Source: Conidiobolus incongruus B7586 (taxonomy: Eukaryota; Entomophthoromycota; Entomophthoromycetes; Entomophthorales; Conidiobolaceae). Taken from it: 48,642 nt of DNA. The DNA lies in assembly GCA_000697335.1 (NCBI GenBank), contig JNEM01015941.1, forward strand, positions 1 to 48,642, read 5' to 3'. A model generated the notes under the pieces. It saw only the letters and a program-made list of their open reading frames with translations, was not told the origin of the DNA and did not search any database. Below, piece by piece: positions 24,001-35,524 of the stretch. The translations under genes were made by a program, and so were the position numbers. Numbering within the stretch: position 1 is the first letter of the stretch; each line of letters starts with the position of its first letter.

Positions 24001-24441
24001 ACAGAGATATTAAAAATATTTACACTAGTACTCAAAGCACACCAATCATCGACTATTTCTTTGTAAAACTGTAATATTAGTCTATTTTTTGTCACATTAA
24101 ATTTCTCATTTTGAATAAATGTGATGAATTTTGAATTGACTTGTGTTTTCTGAGTTATTTATGAAAAGTTAAATTTGATTGGTTTAAGTCCATTCTATGA
24201 CGAATAAAATTGAATATACAAAACATGACGTTGAGTTGATGAAAATGAACTAACATTAACTCAATATTTGAGGTGAGAAAATTCATATTTTAATTTACTT
24301 GTTTATTGATATCACAATTTAATATTCAGGTGAATTCAGTAATACTACATAATATTTTTTATTCCTAACTTTTACTATACATCTCTTTTCGATTCATTGA
24401 TAATCTTAACTTTTATATCTTAGTTATCAACTACAAGTTAG
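21038..24441. other. AT-rich spacer upstream of VTC4
   Basis: About 3.4 kb between divergently transcribed mtTFB and VTC4. No supported gene. A 64-codon minus-strand frame (22116-22310) is not backed by any motif, splice extension or promoter. The last few hundred bases should contain the VTC4 promoter, but I see no decisive element. Confidence 0.5.
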
Positions 24442-24548
24442 GTAATAAATTACCATTATCTTAACTCTTACATATATTATATATTTAATATTGTTTGTGA
24501 CTTAACATCCAATGATTCAATAACTGATTATTTCTAATTGATATATAG
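24442..24548 (+). other. Possible 5' leader intron of VTC4
   Basis: A GTAATA donor after TTAG and an acceptor CTAATTGATATATAG just 11 nt before the VTC4 ATG give a 107-nt leader intron, longer than the coding introns of this window. The donor and acceptor types match the other genes. No transcript evidence, so tentative. Confidence 0.3.
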
Positions 24549-24559
24549 GTTAATTCACA

Positions 24560-26704
24560 ATGAAATTCGGAACCACCTTGAAAGAAACTCTCTATCCAGA
24601 ATGGAAATATTACTATATTGATTATGATGGTTTAAAGAACTTGATTAAGGGGCCTGAAGAGGAATTCACTGAAAAGAATGAAGTTAACTTTGTTGAATTT
24701 TTGGAAAAGGAATTAGATAAGGTTGCCTCTTTTCAAACTATCAAGTTAGGCGAAATTAATCGTCGTATTCAACACTGTCAAAATAATGTTGAAGCTTTGG
24801 CCAAAAATCCATCAGCCTCCGGTGAACAATATTACGAAGTTGAACAAGAGATCAATTCAGTTATTCCTCAAGTTAATGAGCTTGCCAAATTCACCCGCAT
24901 GAACTACACTGGTTTCATTAAAATTATCAAGAAACATGATAAATATACTCGTTACACTCTTCGCCCCATGTTTATGGTTAGAATCAACTCCAAATCTGTG
25001 TTTAAAGAAAATTTCGACAACTTACTCTTACAACTCTCTCGTTTGTATGATATTGTCCGTAACCGTGGTGTTACTAATATTGCTAGTGGCCCTTACTCTC
25101 CTGAAGGTGCCTCAAGCACTACTCGCCGCACTATTAAATATTGGGTCCACCCTGACAATGTAATGGAACTCAAGCTTTATGTTCTCAAATATTTGCCAGT
25201 TTTAGTTTATGATTCTAACAGTAGTAGCAATGGATCCGTCGAGCCTCGTATTAGTACAGTATATTATGATACCCAGAACTTTGACTTATACAATGATCGC
25301 GTCGAAAAGAAAGAAAATTCTAGCATCATTCGTTTTAGATGGTACGGTGATGAAGATTCTAACGAAATTTTCGTTGAACGTAAAGTCCATCGTGAAGATT
25401 GGATGGGAGAATCCAACACTAAAGAACGCTTTATGGTCAAGCATAAATATATTAATGACTTTTTCCATGGTAAAAATGTATTGGATCATGTTTTCCAAAA
25501 GCAAAGAAATCAACCCGGTGCTAATTTGGAATTGATTGATAAAAACGAACAGTTTACTAAAGAAGTTCAGCTGACTATTACTGAGCGTCAATTAAAGCCC
25601 ATCCTCCGTACTTTTTACAACCGCACTACTTTCCAATTGCCTGGAGACTCTACTGTTACAATTTCTTTGGATACTGAAGTTGCTATGATCCGTGAAGATA
25701 ACTTTGATGAAATTCGCTCAGGTGATAACTGGCGTCGTTCCCAAGTAGGAACTAAATATCCTTTCACTAACTTGAATGATCACGATGTGTCTCTCTTCCC
25801 ATTTGCTGTTTTGGAAGTCAAGCTCGAACTTGCTTCCGGAACTGCTACTCCCAGATGGGTTGATCATTTAATTAATTCCCACTTAGTAGAGCCAGTTCCC
25901 AACTTTTCCAAGTATATTCATGGTGTTGCCACTCTTCTCGATAACCGTGTTTCTCTTTTACCTTTCTGGCTTCCTCAAATTGAAAAGAACATCAAGCGTC
26001 CTCCTTCTCGTAATTTCAATCTTACTACTTCTCTTTCCCGCTCTCAAGAAGGTAGCTCTTTCTACGCTAGCTCCCACAGCTTAAGCGCTGGTAGTCTCGA
26101 TAGTCAAGCTAATGAAACTCGTATTGATATCGACGGTCCTAGAAATAGATATGGCAAACTAAAATCATCCGATGAAAGATCACCTTTAATCAATCGCTCT
26201 AATGGATCTACTTCATATGTTCAACAACCTAGCACTTCTAATGTTGCTTCTCAACCTGCTTCGAGCAATCTCTTCAAATCTATCTTTGGCTCTAGCCAAG
26301 CTCCCAGCACTTCTGCTACTCAAACTCGTACTCCTAAGAAGAGAATTGCTTTACCTGTTCGTGTTGAACCTAAAGTATTCTTTGCCAATGAGCGTACATT
26401 CTTATCATGGTTGAATTTCACTCTACTTTTAGGATCTCTTGCATTAGGTTTGTTGAACTTTGGTGATCGAGTTGGACAGATTTCAGGATTGATTTTTACA
26501 TTGATTTCCATCTTCGTTATGGTCTACTCTCTCTACATCTATCAATGGAGAGCTGAAATGATCCGTAACAGAGAAGGAGGACCCTATGACGACCGTGTTG
26601 GTCCAATTGTTTTAGTAGCAGTTATTTTCACTGCTGTCATCATCAATTTCTGGCTTCGATTTAGTCAAATTGCTGGTGAAATTCCCTCTGGCAAATTATT
26701 CTAA
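24560..26704 (+). CDS. VTC4: Vacuolar polyphosphate polymerase, catalytic VTC4-type subunit
   Basis: A 714-residue, uninterrupted gene of the family's usual length (yeast Vtc4 about 721). Residues 1 to about 150 are an SPX domain starting [11 protein letters not shown], with the lysine-rich inositol-pyrophosphate surface KIIKKHDK near 121-128. A VTC tunnel-fold catalytic domain (about 190-470) follows, with RFRWYG at 258-263, [11 protein letters not shown] (K275), [10 protein letters not shown] and AVLEVKLEL (E419, K421). These basic and acidic residues are what distinguishes the active subunit from the accessory ones. The segment 480-600 is Ser-rich and low in complexity. The C-terminal DUF202 part (about 610-710) has three membrane helices. 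The enzyme makes polyphosphate from ATP and passes it into the vacuole. Codons are noticeably GC-richer (GCC, CGT, CTC, TCC) than in the SMC5 or mtTFB genes, which suggests high expression. Confidence 0.96.
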   Translation: MKFGTTLKETLYPEWKYYYIDYDGLKNLIKGPEEEFTEKNEVNFVEFLEKELDKVASFQTIKLGEINRRIQHCQNNVEALAKNPSASGEQYYEVEQEINSVIPQVNELAKFTRMNYTGFIKIIKKHDKYTRYTLRPMFMVRINSKSVFKENFDNLLLQLSRLYDIVRNRGVTNIASGPYSPEGASSTTRRTIKYWVHPDNVMELKLYVLKYLPVLVYDSNSSSNGSVEPRISTVYYDTQNFDLYNDRVEKKENSSIIRFRWYGDEDSNEIFVERKVHREDWMGESNTKERFMVKHKYINDFFHGKNVLDHVFQKQRNQPGANLELIDKNEQFTKEVQLTITERQLKPILRTFYNRTTFQLPGDSTVTISLDTEVAMIREDNFDEIRSGDNWRRSQVGTKYPFTNLNDHDVSLFPFAVLEVKLELASGTATPRWVDHLINSHLVEPVPNFSKYIHGVATLLDNRVSLLPFWLPQIEKNIKRPPSRNFNLTTSLSRSQEGSSFYASSHSLSAGSLDSQANETRIDIDGPRNRYGKLKSSDERSPLINRSNGSTSYVQQPSTSNVASQPASSNLFKSIFGSSQAPSTSATQTRTPKKRIALPVRVEPKVFFANERTFLSWLNFTLLLGSLALGLLNFGDRVGQISGLIFTLISIFVMVYSLYIYQWRAEMIRNREGGPYDDRVGPIVLVAVIFTAVIINFWLRFSQIAGEIPSGKLF

Positions 26705-27027
26705 AGTCTTTTCCCTTGACCTTGGCCTTCATCCAGCTAATGTTTTTTATTATTAAATATCAACTAACTAACAATTGAGTTGTTTTATGTTCAACTCCAT
26801 TTCAACCTCCTTACTATCAAATTTTCACAAATTTGGGCTTTGATTAATGATTTCACTTTTATCATTTTATTAATTACTAAGTAAATATTTAAAATAATTC
26901 TTTCTGATTTTTTCAATTATGTGTTCTATATTATAGCTGTATCTTGTTATAATATAGATTTCAATGCATTACATTTTTGTCAAATATATAGTTTGAAATT
27001 TCATCTGTATATTAGTAATATATTTTT

Positions 27028-27046
27028 AATAGCCTTGAGGGCTATT
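27028..27046. other. Short inverted repeat downstream of VTC4
   Basis: AATAGCC, a 5-nt loop TTGAG, then GGCTATT: a perfect 7-bp stem about 325 bp after the VTC4 stop. It is G/C-containing in an A/T background. A role in 3' end formation is possible but unproven. Confidence 0.3.
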
Positions 27047-28837
27047 TTATATTAATAATTAATATACTTCAAAAAATCATTAATAAAATTGGAATAATAT
27101 AAGAGAAATATATATACATATAAACATTAAACATATTTTAGTTATTTTCACTTGATGTTATTTTAATAGAGTATGTATAATTTGATTATTAATAAAATAA
27201 TTATGAGTTTGGTGATATAGTTGAATTTGAATAAAATTGATTAAAATGTGATGCAATATTAAATTATTAAACCAATTTGAAAATATAAGCTTTTAACAAT
27301 GTAAATCATTTTATTAAAGTATTTCATTTTTGCAAACGAGATCAAAACTTTTAATAATGATTTAATCATTTTGAAAATATTTCTTTCAAATTTTGATCAC
27401 ATATTTATCAATTATAAATCTTTTTTACCAAATTCTGGCATAGATGACAAAGTACATAATCAAAAAATTGAGGATTAGATTCAATAATATAATTTTGGTT
27501 AATCGTACAGCTTTTATTTTTACTAAAACTGAAAATTTGTTTTTAATGTTAACACAGTTTTTTCCAAATTAAGTAGTTCGATTCAATTTTAATAGGATTT
27601 ATCAAATATTAAAATTAAGGTTGTTGAGATACACTCTTTTTACCTATACAAGTCCTCGATCAAATTTTACTTGCTGTATTCAATATAAATTCTAACCAGA
27701 AAATATTATTTTCATTTAACATAATTTAAATACATTGAATTTTCAAATTATCTATAATATTTTGCGTCAGACCAAAAATTCATTATAAACAATAATGCTA
27801 TTGTAACCTAATATTTTGTCAAGAGAGCGTAATTATTAGACCAAGTAGAGCCAAACCTAAGGCTTGAAAAAGTGTAAAAAGAATGTAATATATTATTTTA
27901 TGAGTATTTAAGATAATTTATTAACATTGAAGAATTTTATTACTTAAATTTTATAGTAATAATAATATGGATTGCATCAATTAAAAATCACTCAATACTG
28001 GTCCAATATGGATACTTAAATCGTATTTAAAATTTATCAGAATATTCCATAATCTACTAATTTATAGATGCTTGACTAATAACTGTTGTCAAATATTTTA
28101 TTTTTTAGCTATATTTTACGAAATTAATTACTTGCAAACTGATGACTAAATATCCATATTAATTTTGAATTTGATGATAATGGTTTAATGATTAATTTTG
28201 AAATTTAAATGGAATGATAATATATAATAATCAAATTACTGTTATAATAAGTACCATTAAATTACTTGATAAATATTATGAATTTTGATGAAATAATCAA
28301 ATTTAATTAGGAATGAACCATATGTTGAATATACATTCAAATTGAAAAAAGAAGTAATTTTAGTTAAATAATACTTGGACTCGATATTTTTTCAAATTGC
28401 ACCAAATAATTAATTTCATATATTTATAACAAAAATTGGACACCAAGTCATAATTACCAGATTTGATTTTTATTCCTCCAAGCATTTGCAAACTTATTAA
28501 TCAGTAAGAAGAATAATCTGTTTTTCGTAATACCATAAAATTTTTAAAAATAATTATGGCCTAATATTACATGTTTGTTAAACAATGTATATTTCAAATT
28601 TTGTAATAAACCATACACTTTTTGTTGAATAATACTGAACTATGAAATATGGATATTTTTAGCATATCATGAATTGTTTAAGCAATGATTTCAGTGAGTA
28701 GTAATCAATGAGTTAATATTGAATTGTGATCATTGTATTTATGAGGTAAATAATTGAATACTGATATTTTACTATCATTAGGAAGATTAAAAACAGCTAA
28801 CTAAATGATCATAAATTGTGTCATAATCAATATCTAA

Positions 28838-28854
28838 TTGGCTTTCAAAGCCAA
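28838..28854. other. 17-bp near-perfect palindrome
   Basis: TTGGCTTT, a single central C, then AAAGCCAA. It lies about 760 bp upstream of the RhoGAP start codon in otherwise AT-rich DNA and could be a binding site for a dimeric regulator. Confidence 0.35.
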
Positions 28855-29617
28855 ACAAAAATACTGGAACCTCCGCATTAAGAGATTAAGAATTATTTAC
28901 ACGAGTTTTGATTTGAATAATCTGACATTGATATTAAACTATAAAAAGCTTATGAATCTAATAATTTCACCCATTTTACTAATATCAATAATATTAGCGA
29001 TGTGATATATTTGAGTATTAATTTCTTAGCATTTATATAATTCTTGAATTAACAGCTCTAAATTGCAAAGCACCATTTATGATCATAAGCTTTTTTCACA
29101 TCAAATCGATTCTAAAAATAGGATTAATAAAAAATGATATAGATTCGAATTGGCAAATGTCGGAGTTTTTAAAAAGTAATTTGGTTAATAACTTTATAGA
29201 CTAGCATAGATTAAAGTTGCTGTTTAAAGATTTGAATAAATATTACTATCAGGAAATCAAACATATAAACTTTAAACCATCTGATTTTGGATTTATTTAC
29301 TGTTTTTTAATTAAAATCTTATCTAAAAATTGTACTAGTATTTTGACTAAGTTAGTCCTACGGAATACCTTATTAGGTAATAGGGGAACTTATCAAATTT
29401 TCCTCAATATTGAAAAATGATAATAACTAAAACAATCATGATTTCATGACCATTTGTTGTTTCTTGTAATAAATTACCAATATCATATAGTTTATAAAAT
29501 TCAAGTATATATATAAATATAAGCAGGTTAATACATTTTGGAATTTTTATATTAATTAATCTACTATTATTTTTTTAACTAAATATTATCAAAAATTAGT
29601 AATCTAGTTAGTTCAAA

Positions 29618-32403
29618 ATGACTGCTTTTGGTAAATCGGAAAGCAATGAAGTTAACGATAAGCTAGAAAACGCCAATTTAACAGAGCCAGTAGACTTTAT
29701 TGACTCCAAAGAATTGAAACAAACCCTCTCTAGCTCTCCTGTCGAATCTGATGAAATTAAACCGCCAGTTCATCCTAAAGATGAATTTACACCTTCACCA
29801 AAGTCCCCTACTAAGCCTGCATTACCACGAAAAAGTTCCAAAAGGTCACCGCCACAGCTACCTAGAAGAAGAAATTCGGCAAAGTCGGATAACTCACCAG
29901 AAGAAAAATTAAAATCTATTGATGAAGACAAAGTAGACCAAGCCATTTCCATAGGTTCCCAAAATTCTGAAACTTATCCTTCTATTATATCAACAACACA
30001 AGATTTATCAGTTTTACAAGAGCTTCCTAGCAATACTTCGAATCATAGTTTAGCTTCTACTTTAAATAATTTGTCAGTTCCAGAAACAAACGCAAGAAAA
30101 AGCCTAGATTCTCTATCCAATTCTTCAAAATTCTCTCCTGAATTCATAGCACAATTAAGTCAGTTGGAGGTAATTTTTATAAATTTATTAGTTATTTAAT
30201 AGCGTTAATCAAAATATACTAGTGTGGAGCAGATCCTATACTAGACCGCAACAAATTAAGTATCAATACTATAAAAGCTATATCTCGATTTTTAAAAAAG
30301 AAAGCGACATTGGAAGAAGAATACGCTCGTAGTATCTCTAAAGCTGTACAATCAACAATTAAAGAAATGGAACGCGAGGAAATTTATAATGGATCATTCA
30401 CTATAGGATTTAAAAAATTTTTAGATTATCACGAATTAGTTGCTAAAAATAGACTGAAATTTGCATTAGATACGAATCATATAGCTGATGAATTAAATAA
30501 TATTTCGAGGGATAAAGAGAGAACGCGAAAAGCTTTGAAAGATCAACAGGTTCGAGATCATAAAAAGTTGGTAGATTCAGAAATTGGGCTGGAGAAGAGT
30601 TTCAATAGATATATTAACACGAGTGACGCTTGGGATCAGAGTGTAGTTTTGAAACATAATGGAGGTAGATTATCACCTGATGGCGCGATCCCTACTCTGT
30701 TGAATCATGTTCCCAAACAGGTTGCTACTACTTTAGGATTGTTCAATAAGCCTAAAACAATAGAGCAGTTGGTTAAACAGGAAGAGGAATGTAAGGCTCG
30801 TGCTATGATTAGTAAAGATCAATATAGTATTCAACTATTTCATGTTAATTCTGTCAAAAAAGAGTATTATAACAAGATATTGCCTGCACTGATTAGAGTA
30901 TATTATTTCATATACTGTACTAAGTATTTATTAATTATTTTTATTTATAGGATAGTTTAGATAACATTAATCAATGTGACTATTGGACTCAATTCTATCT
31001 CTCAACCTATAGTTATAATTACCAATTATTAATTCAACAAGAATCTAAAATAATATGTCCATTTGAAGATGGTAATTATATTCTTTATAAATTCGTTGCA
31101 TTCATTAAATGTAAAATTCAATTAGATGTAGGATTGGATGGTGCTATTGAAATGATCCAACCCAATGAAGAAACTCAAAATTTCTTAAATTCATTATCAG
31201 CTAAATATAAAACTGTCAATCTTGACCCCATTCCAATGCATGAATATCAACATGTAAGATGATATTATTACAAACAAATTATAATTTAACAGTTTTTCAA
31301 ATGTATAGTCTGAAGCCGCATTGAATGCAATGAGCTCGAAAGCTATTTTCGGTGTAGACTTGAGAGGTCAACTCGCTAGAGATCGTGTCAAAATACCTAT
31401 AATTATAATGAAGTGTGCTGAATTTATTGAAAAACATGGTATTTCTTAATATATTAGAAATCAAGATTAAAATTAACATTTGATAAAATTAGGTATTGAA
31501 TTTGAAGGAATTTATAGAGTTTCTGGAGCTTCAACTAAAATCCAAAAGCTAAAAAGTTTATTTGACTATGGTATTACATTAAAATCATTCAGTTATATTT
31601 AATAACTAATGATATTTTAGATGCTTCTAAAGTGGATCTAGAAAAGATAGATTATGCTTATGATATTGCCAACGTTGCAGGTGTTTTAAAGTTGTATTTG
31701 CGAGAATTACCAGAACCTCTCATTCCCAGTTCCATTTTGGAACAATTTATTCCATTAATGCCGATTGAGGGAGACGACCCTCCCCAATTAAAAAAATTCC
31801 AAGCTTTATTGGTCCAATTGCCTATTTACGCTTACGATACCATTAAATATTTAATTTTACATTTAACAAAGTAATATTAATATTTCAATATATATATATA
31901 AATATAAATACTAATAGTGTTTTAGGGTAATGGCTCACAGCGAGAAAAATAAAATGACAGCCAGTAATTTAGCCATCGTATTTGGTCCTACTCTATTTTC
32001 ACCACCTCACCAAGACAAAACCGATGCAGTCCACAATATGACAAGTCAATGCCAAGCAACTCTTATCATGCTGAAATACAGCGAAAAACTATTCGTTAAA
32101 TCTCCTCCATTGCCAGAAAGAGCTATACCAGATCATCTCGGCAAATTGAAATACCAATCTTTCGATGAACAGAACACCAGTGGCCTTAAAATTGAACCCA
32201 AATTGAACTTTATTTTAGAAGGTAAAGAGTCTAGAGAGCCTGTTCAAAGCCCTCAGCATGAGGAGATTCCAATAGCGATGGGAGATCCTATTTTACCTGA
32301 TTCCTTAGATAATCTTGATAAAATAAGCTTAGACTTACCCTCTCAATCTAATGAATCAACCCAAGATGATGAAAATAGAAATAATAGTGTGACAGGTTCG
32401 TAG
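29618..32403 (+). CDS. FCH/F-BAR and RhoGAP domain protein, Rgd1-like
   Basis: Seven exons: 29618-30169, 30223-30897, 30951-31253, 31309-31438, 31493-31570, 31621-31870 and 31926-32403. Introns are 50-55 nt, all GT-AG; 821 residues in frame throughout. Residues 1-184 are a disordered leader with proline-rich, basic SH3-ligand-like stretches (KPALPRKSSKR, PPQLPRRR). An F-BAR-type coiled coil begins near 200 (FLKKKATLEEEYARSISKAV), and it should bind curved membrane. The RhoGAP domain (about 525-690) starts FGVDLRGQLARDRVKIP and carries the arginine finger in GIYRVSG; YLRELPEPLIP and ASNLAIVFGPTL are standard GAP helices. It should turn off Rho-type GTPases at sites of polarised growth. The tail is acidic and Ser-rich. 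The order F-BAR then GAP fits yeast Rgd1; it is longer (Rgd1 is about 666 residues) because of the leader and tail. The stop is TAG. Confidence 0.9.
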
Positions 32404-33162
32404 TACCCAATGTTTTATTCCATTAAATTAGCAAAACATAATATATACTATTCATTTTATATCATTTTTAAATTCTTAAATGTAAAAAATAAATTAATTT
32501 TTTTATTAGATGTTACGTTTTGAGTTAATAATCAATAACATGGTTATTTTCGAATTTAAAATTTCATATCAAATGAATTCATTTATTTTTAATTGGAAAA
32601 TATAAATGGAAATGATGTAACCATATTTGAATAACTTGTACAATTTTAATTCCAAGTAGTGAGTTCAATTGAATTTTAATTCTAATTTGTCAACTCGAAA
32701 TATAATTCTTGGCCAAATTATGAATTTTCATTAAAAAATCCCAATTACAAAATCATTTTATACAAATAACCTGATTATTTAACTGATGCCAAGTTTTGAT
32801 CTATTTTTAATTTTTAAACAAATATAAATAATTTTAGAATATATTGTTGATATACCATCATCATATTAATTAACCAGAATATTTATATGTTTTAAAAAAC
32901 ATTAAGTTATTAACTAATATATATATATATATATATATTAATTTTTTAGATTCGTTTTATGTATTTAAATAAAATTTGAATTTCATTTTTAAAGAATCAA
33001 ATTTCAAACATATTATTCTGATTTTGTTATAATAACATTTTTTCAAGAATTTGATTGTAATTAAAAGCGAAGATTTTTATATTTATCTCCAATATTATAA
33101 AATAAAACAAATAAATATAACGATGATGATAAATTAACAAATCATAATCATTTTATTTAATC
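32404..33162. other. AT-rich spacer with (AT)n run
   Basis: No gene seen. A perfect AT dinucleotide run of about 22 bp lies at 32917-32938. Confidence 0.55.
32917..32938. repeat. (AT)n microsatellite
   Basis: About eleven uninterrupted AT units. A similar shorter run is at 47961-47978. Confidence 0.85.
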
Positions 33163-33729
33163 ATTAAATTTTTCATTCCACTGTATTATTATTTTTTGCT
33201 ATTTCCTGTCTCATGTAAGAATAATAGTTCTAGTGTAAGCTCAATTACTAAGAGGAATGCTCAGTCAAGTGTAACTTCATCAACTGACAATAGTGATTAT
33301 AATAATTCTACTGATTTCAATTCATCATCATCGTCTGATTCACATGGATAACTAACTTTATTATCGCCATAGAGGACACAATACGCCCCAATTATGATAG
33401 CAATAGGTTTTACTGTGAATTTTACATGGCAATATCAAGTCAAATCAACGGTACCAGCGACATGATTCAGCAACACAAACATTCAAACAACTTCTCCTAT
33501 TGTCATCTACATAATTATTACCAACTTGTCAGCCGATACATTTGCATACTCGTTGAATTTTCATGACAATAATAATGATCCCAATAATACCAATCAGCTA
33601 TATATTTTTAACTCGAATCGACGCATAATTATCCTGCCGGATTTTGCGAGTTGGCGCCCTTCATCACCCAAATGGCACTTTATAATTGTATGGGACCTTC
33701 TACTTGATTTAATTTTAACTTTAGTGTAA
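33163..33729 (+). pseudogene. Broken gene for a Ser-rich secreted or cell-surface protein
   Basis: One reading frame of about 189 codons still reads like a protein. It opens with a signal-peptide-like segment (KFFIPLYYYFLLFPVSC) that now follows ATT instead of ATG. A Ser/Thr/Asn-rich stretch comes next (NNSSSVSSITKRNAQSSV and FNSSSSSDSHG), then an Ig-like segment with VNFTWQYQ, then ITNLSADTFAYSLNFHDNN. Three in-frame stops interrupt it (near 33349, 33376 and 33460). All lie in the same frame and no frame change is needed, so the inactivation looks recent. The FTWQY context recalls the Ser-rich fungal surface proteins with an Ig-like domain grouped, as I remember, under DUF7137; that assignment is tentative. 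An expressed intact gene with unusual introns seems unlikely because no GT-AG pair removes the stops. Confidence 0.5.
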
Positions 33730-34007
33730 AATCTTACAGTTATCAACTGATTATTGTGAATCTGTTGATAATGTTGGTCATTGTACAAAATTAATATTCA
33801 TATTGATTTTGAATAAATGAATATTATAATTGATAAGGTATCTTGTGATATTTAATAATATATATATTTTAAATAACAATTAAATCAAAAAATTATATAT
33901 AGTAATATTTAATAATGATATTAATAAGTATATTTGATGGAATTATAACTTTTACATACTAAAATGAATTGATCTATTATTATTTATATCTATTATCAAA
34001 AACTATT
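33730..34007. other. Short AT-rich spacer
   Basis: Nothing recognised; it presumably contains the 3' untranslated region of minus-strand NIP7. Confidence 0.5.
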
Positions 34008-34766
34008 TTAAATAAGAGTATCTTCAATACGCAAGTATTCACCAATATCACTTTGATGGAATGCGATAATGCTATTAGGGTCCATCTTTTTGATATCGTT
34101 ACTGGATTTTGCTAACACACCAAATCCCTATTAAATACACGTTAGTTAAATATAATGTGATATATATATCATTAATAAATTACCAATGGAGTATCACTCA
34201 TAGAAAATATGACAACACCTTGATGTTCTGGAGTATCGTCTGTAATTCTACCCAAATGAGCTTTGACTACATGATTACCATATAAGAATGGCATTTCACC
34301 GTTGGGTTTAATCCAAAGTTTAAACTAATAAAATAATTAGTAATTAATAACTATAGGGTATATTAATTTAATTACCATAGCATATTTAGCCAAATAATCC
34401 AAACAAGTAATTTGTAATCTAAATTTTCTAGTTTTTGTAAATTTACCAAAGCATACCCCCACAGATAATAAATTATCTCTATTCACATTTAAAGATTGTT
34501 TCATAACTGCTTCACTATAAGTTATTGTCAATTATTATATCCTATATTTAATTTATATAGTTATTTTACCTCATATAATAAACTCTATCGTTATGTAATC
34601 TAAAACAGTATGGTTCATCGGGTCTATCAACCAATTGAACTAAATTTTTACCAATACTAAATATAAAATTAATTAAATTATATAATATATAAATAATTAA
34701 TAGTACATACTAAGTGGATAACTTTTGAAAAAATGTTTTGGTTTCTTCTTCTGTTAATGGTCTCAT
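34008..34766 (-). CDS. NIP7: 60S ribosome biogenesis factor Nip7
   Basis: Five exons: 34711-34766, 34570-34656, 34376-34514, 34184-34324 and 34008-34127. The four introns are 51-61 nt with GT-AG ends. The product has 180 residues, the same as the family (yeast 181). It begins [20 protein letters not shown] and continues [57 protein letters not shown] and [16 protein letters not shown], all family hallmarks. The C-terminal PUA domain (about 95-175) binds RNA. Nip7 acts in the nucleolus in 27S pre-rRNA processing and 60S assembly with partners such as Nop8 and Rrp43. All exon joins are in frame with no defects. Confidence 0.96.
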
Positions 34767-34997
34767 TGTTTTATTTGTATAGTTTTAATTATTAAAATAA
34801 TTTTTCGAATTTAGATATATTTATGTATTTCAATTAAATTATTTGAAATTGTGGGATTATCCTTTTCGATTTAAGCTTTTGTTATGAGTATATTTTTATT
34901 TTACTTTAAATATATTTGATTTATAAACATAATATTTTTATTTATTTTAGTGCAATTTTTGAATTATTTGGTTTTATCCTTAATTCGTATCAATATA
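34767..34997. other. NIP7 upstream spacer
   Basis: AT-rich DNA holding the NIP7 promoter; no distinct box identified. Confidence 0.4.
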
Positions 34998-35332
34998 CTA
35001 ACACGTCCTGGGAAAGCTGTGTCCAGAGTATTATAAGTAGAAGAGAGAGATCTGGGGAATTCTAGGTAAGTGTTAGAGAGATAGGGGGTTTATTGGTTTA
35101 AGTCAAATAGCTGGGAGAACTCATATCGAACTCGTCTTGTTGAGGATAGCTCTAATTCCGGGTTTTATATAGTGTGGGTTGGGTAAGGTGATTCATGAGA
35201 TTATCCGGTGACTTGCATCATCGACCAATTAAAAGATAGAGTAAGAGCAGATGGTATGCGAGAGGGAAATGACTTTAACATTAGGTTTAAGTAAGGATAC
35301 TTGGGTAGAAGGAAGTCATCTGACTCGTGACA
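34998..35332 (-). mobile_element. Solo-LTR-like relic beside tRNA-Leu, about 335 bp
   Basis: A block much richer in GC than the DNA around it, with sharp edges. It is flanked by the 4-bp direct repeat ATAC (34994-34997 and 35333-35336) and ends in related inverted termini (TAACACG at the left, CGTGACA at the right). On the minus strand it begins TGTCACG, has a TATATAAAACCC promoter-like box and downstream a CCAATAAACCCC poly(A)-signal-like site, the order expected in a long terminal repeat. No internal retroelement sequence accompanies it, so it is a lone, inert fossil. Its edge is about 110 bp past the 3' end of tRNA-Leu, a favoured neighbourhood for some retrotransposons. Family (gypsy or copia) is not decided. 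Confidence 0.5.
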
Positions 35333-35441
35333 ATACGTAACGAATACCAAAAGAATATATATTGTATCAAACAAAGCTAAAATTGCTATATTTTTGATTG
35401 ATTAAATGGATGTATTGCGCTGTGGCCCAAAAAAAGAAAAA

Positions 35442-35524
35442 TGACAACGATGAGATTCGAACTCATGCCTCTTACGAGACCGCAACTTGAGTGCGGCGCC
35501 TTAGACCAACTCGGCCACATTGCC
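35442..35524 (-). tRNA. tRNA-Leu(CAA)
   Basis: An 83-nt class II tRNA. Acceptor GGCAATG pairs with CGTTGTC, followed by discriminator A. The D arm is TGGCCGAGTTGGTCTAAGGC. The anticodon stem CCGCA/TGCGG encloses loop CTCAAGT, giving anticodon CAA. The long variable arm TCTCGTAAGAGGC is typical of leucine tRNAs. The T arm is ATGAGTTCGAATCTCAT. Unlike yeast tRNA-Leu(CAA) it has no intron. T runs of five and seven follow the 3' end on the transcribed strand as Pol III terminator. Confidence 0.96.

Larger units (their letters stand above)
26705..29617. other. Spacer between VTC4 and the RhoGAP gene
   Basis: About 2.9 kb of AT-rich DNA. It contains a small hairpin (27028-27046) downstream of VTC4 and a 17-bp palindrome (28838-28854) upstream of the RhoGAP gene. 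A 67-codon plus-strand frame at 29217-29420 has no recognisable motif and is not called. Confidence 0.5.

Noticed and set aside
29217-29420. 67-codon plus-strand frame upstream of the RhoGAP gene
   Set aside because: No recognisable motif, non-ATG start in the sequence, and no splice link to the RhoGAP exons.
34337-34531. Separate 64-residue minus-strand protein
   Set aside because: It is the third exon of NIP7 read through into the adjacent intron.
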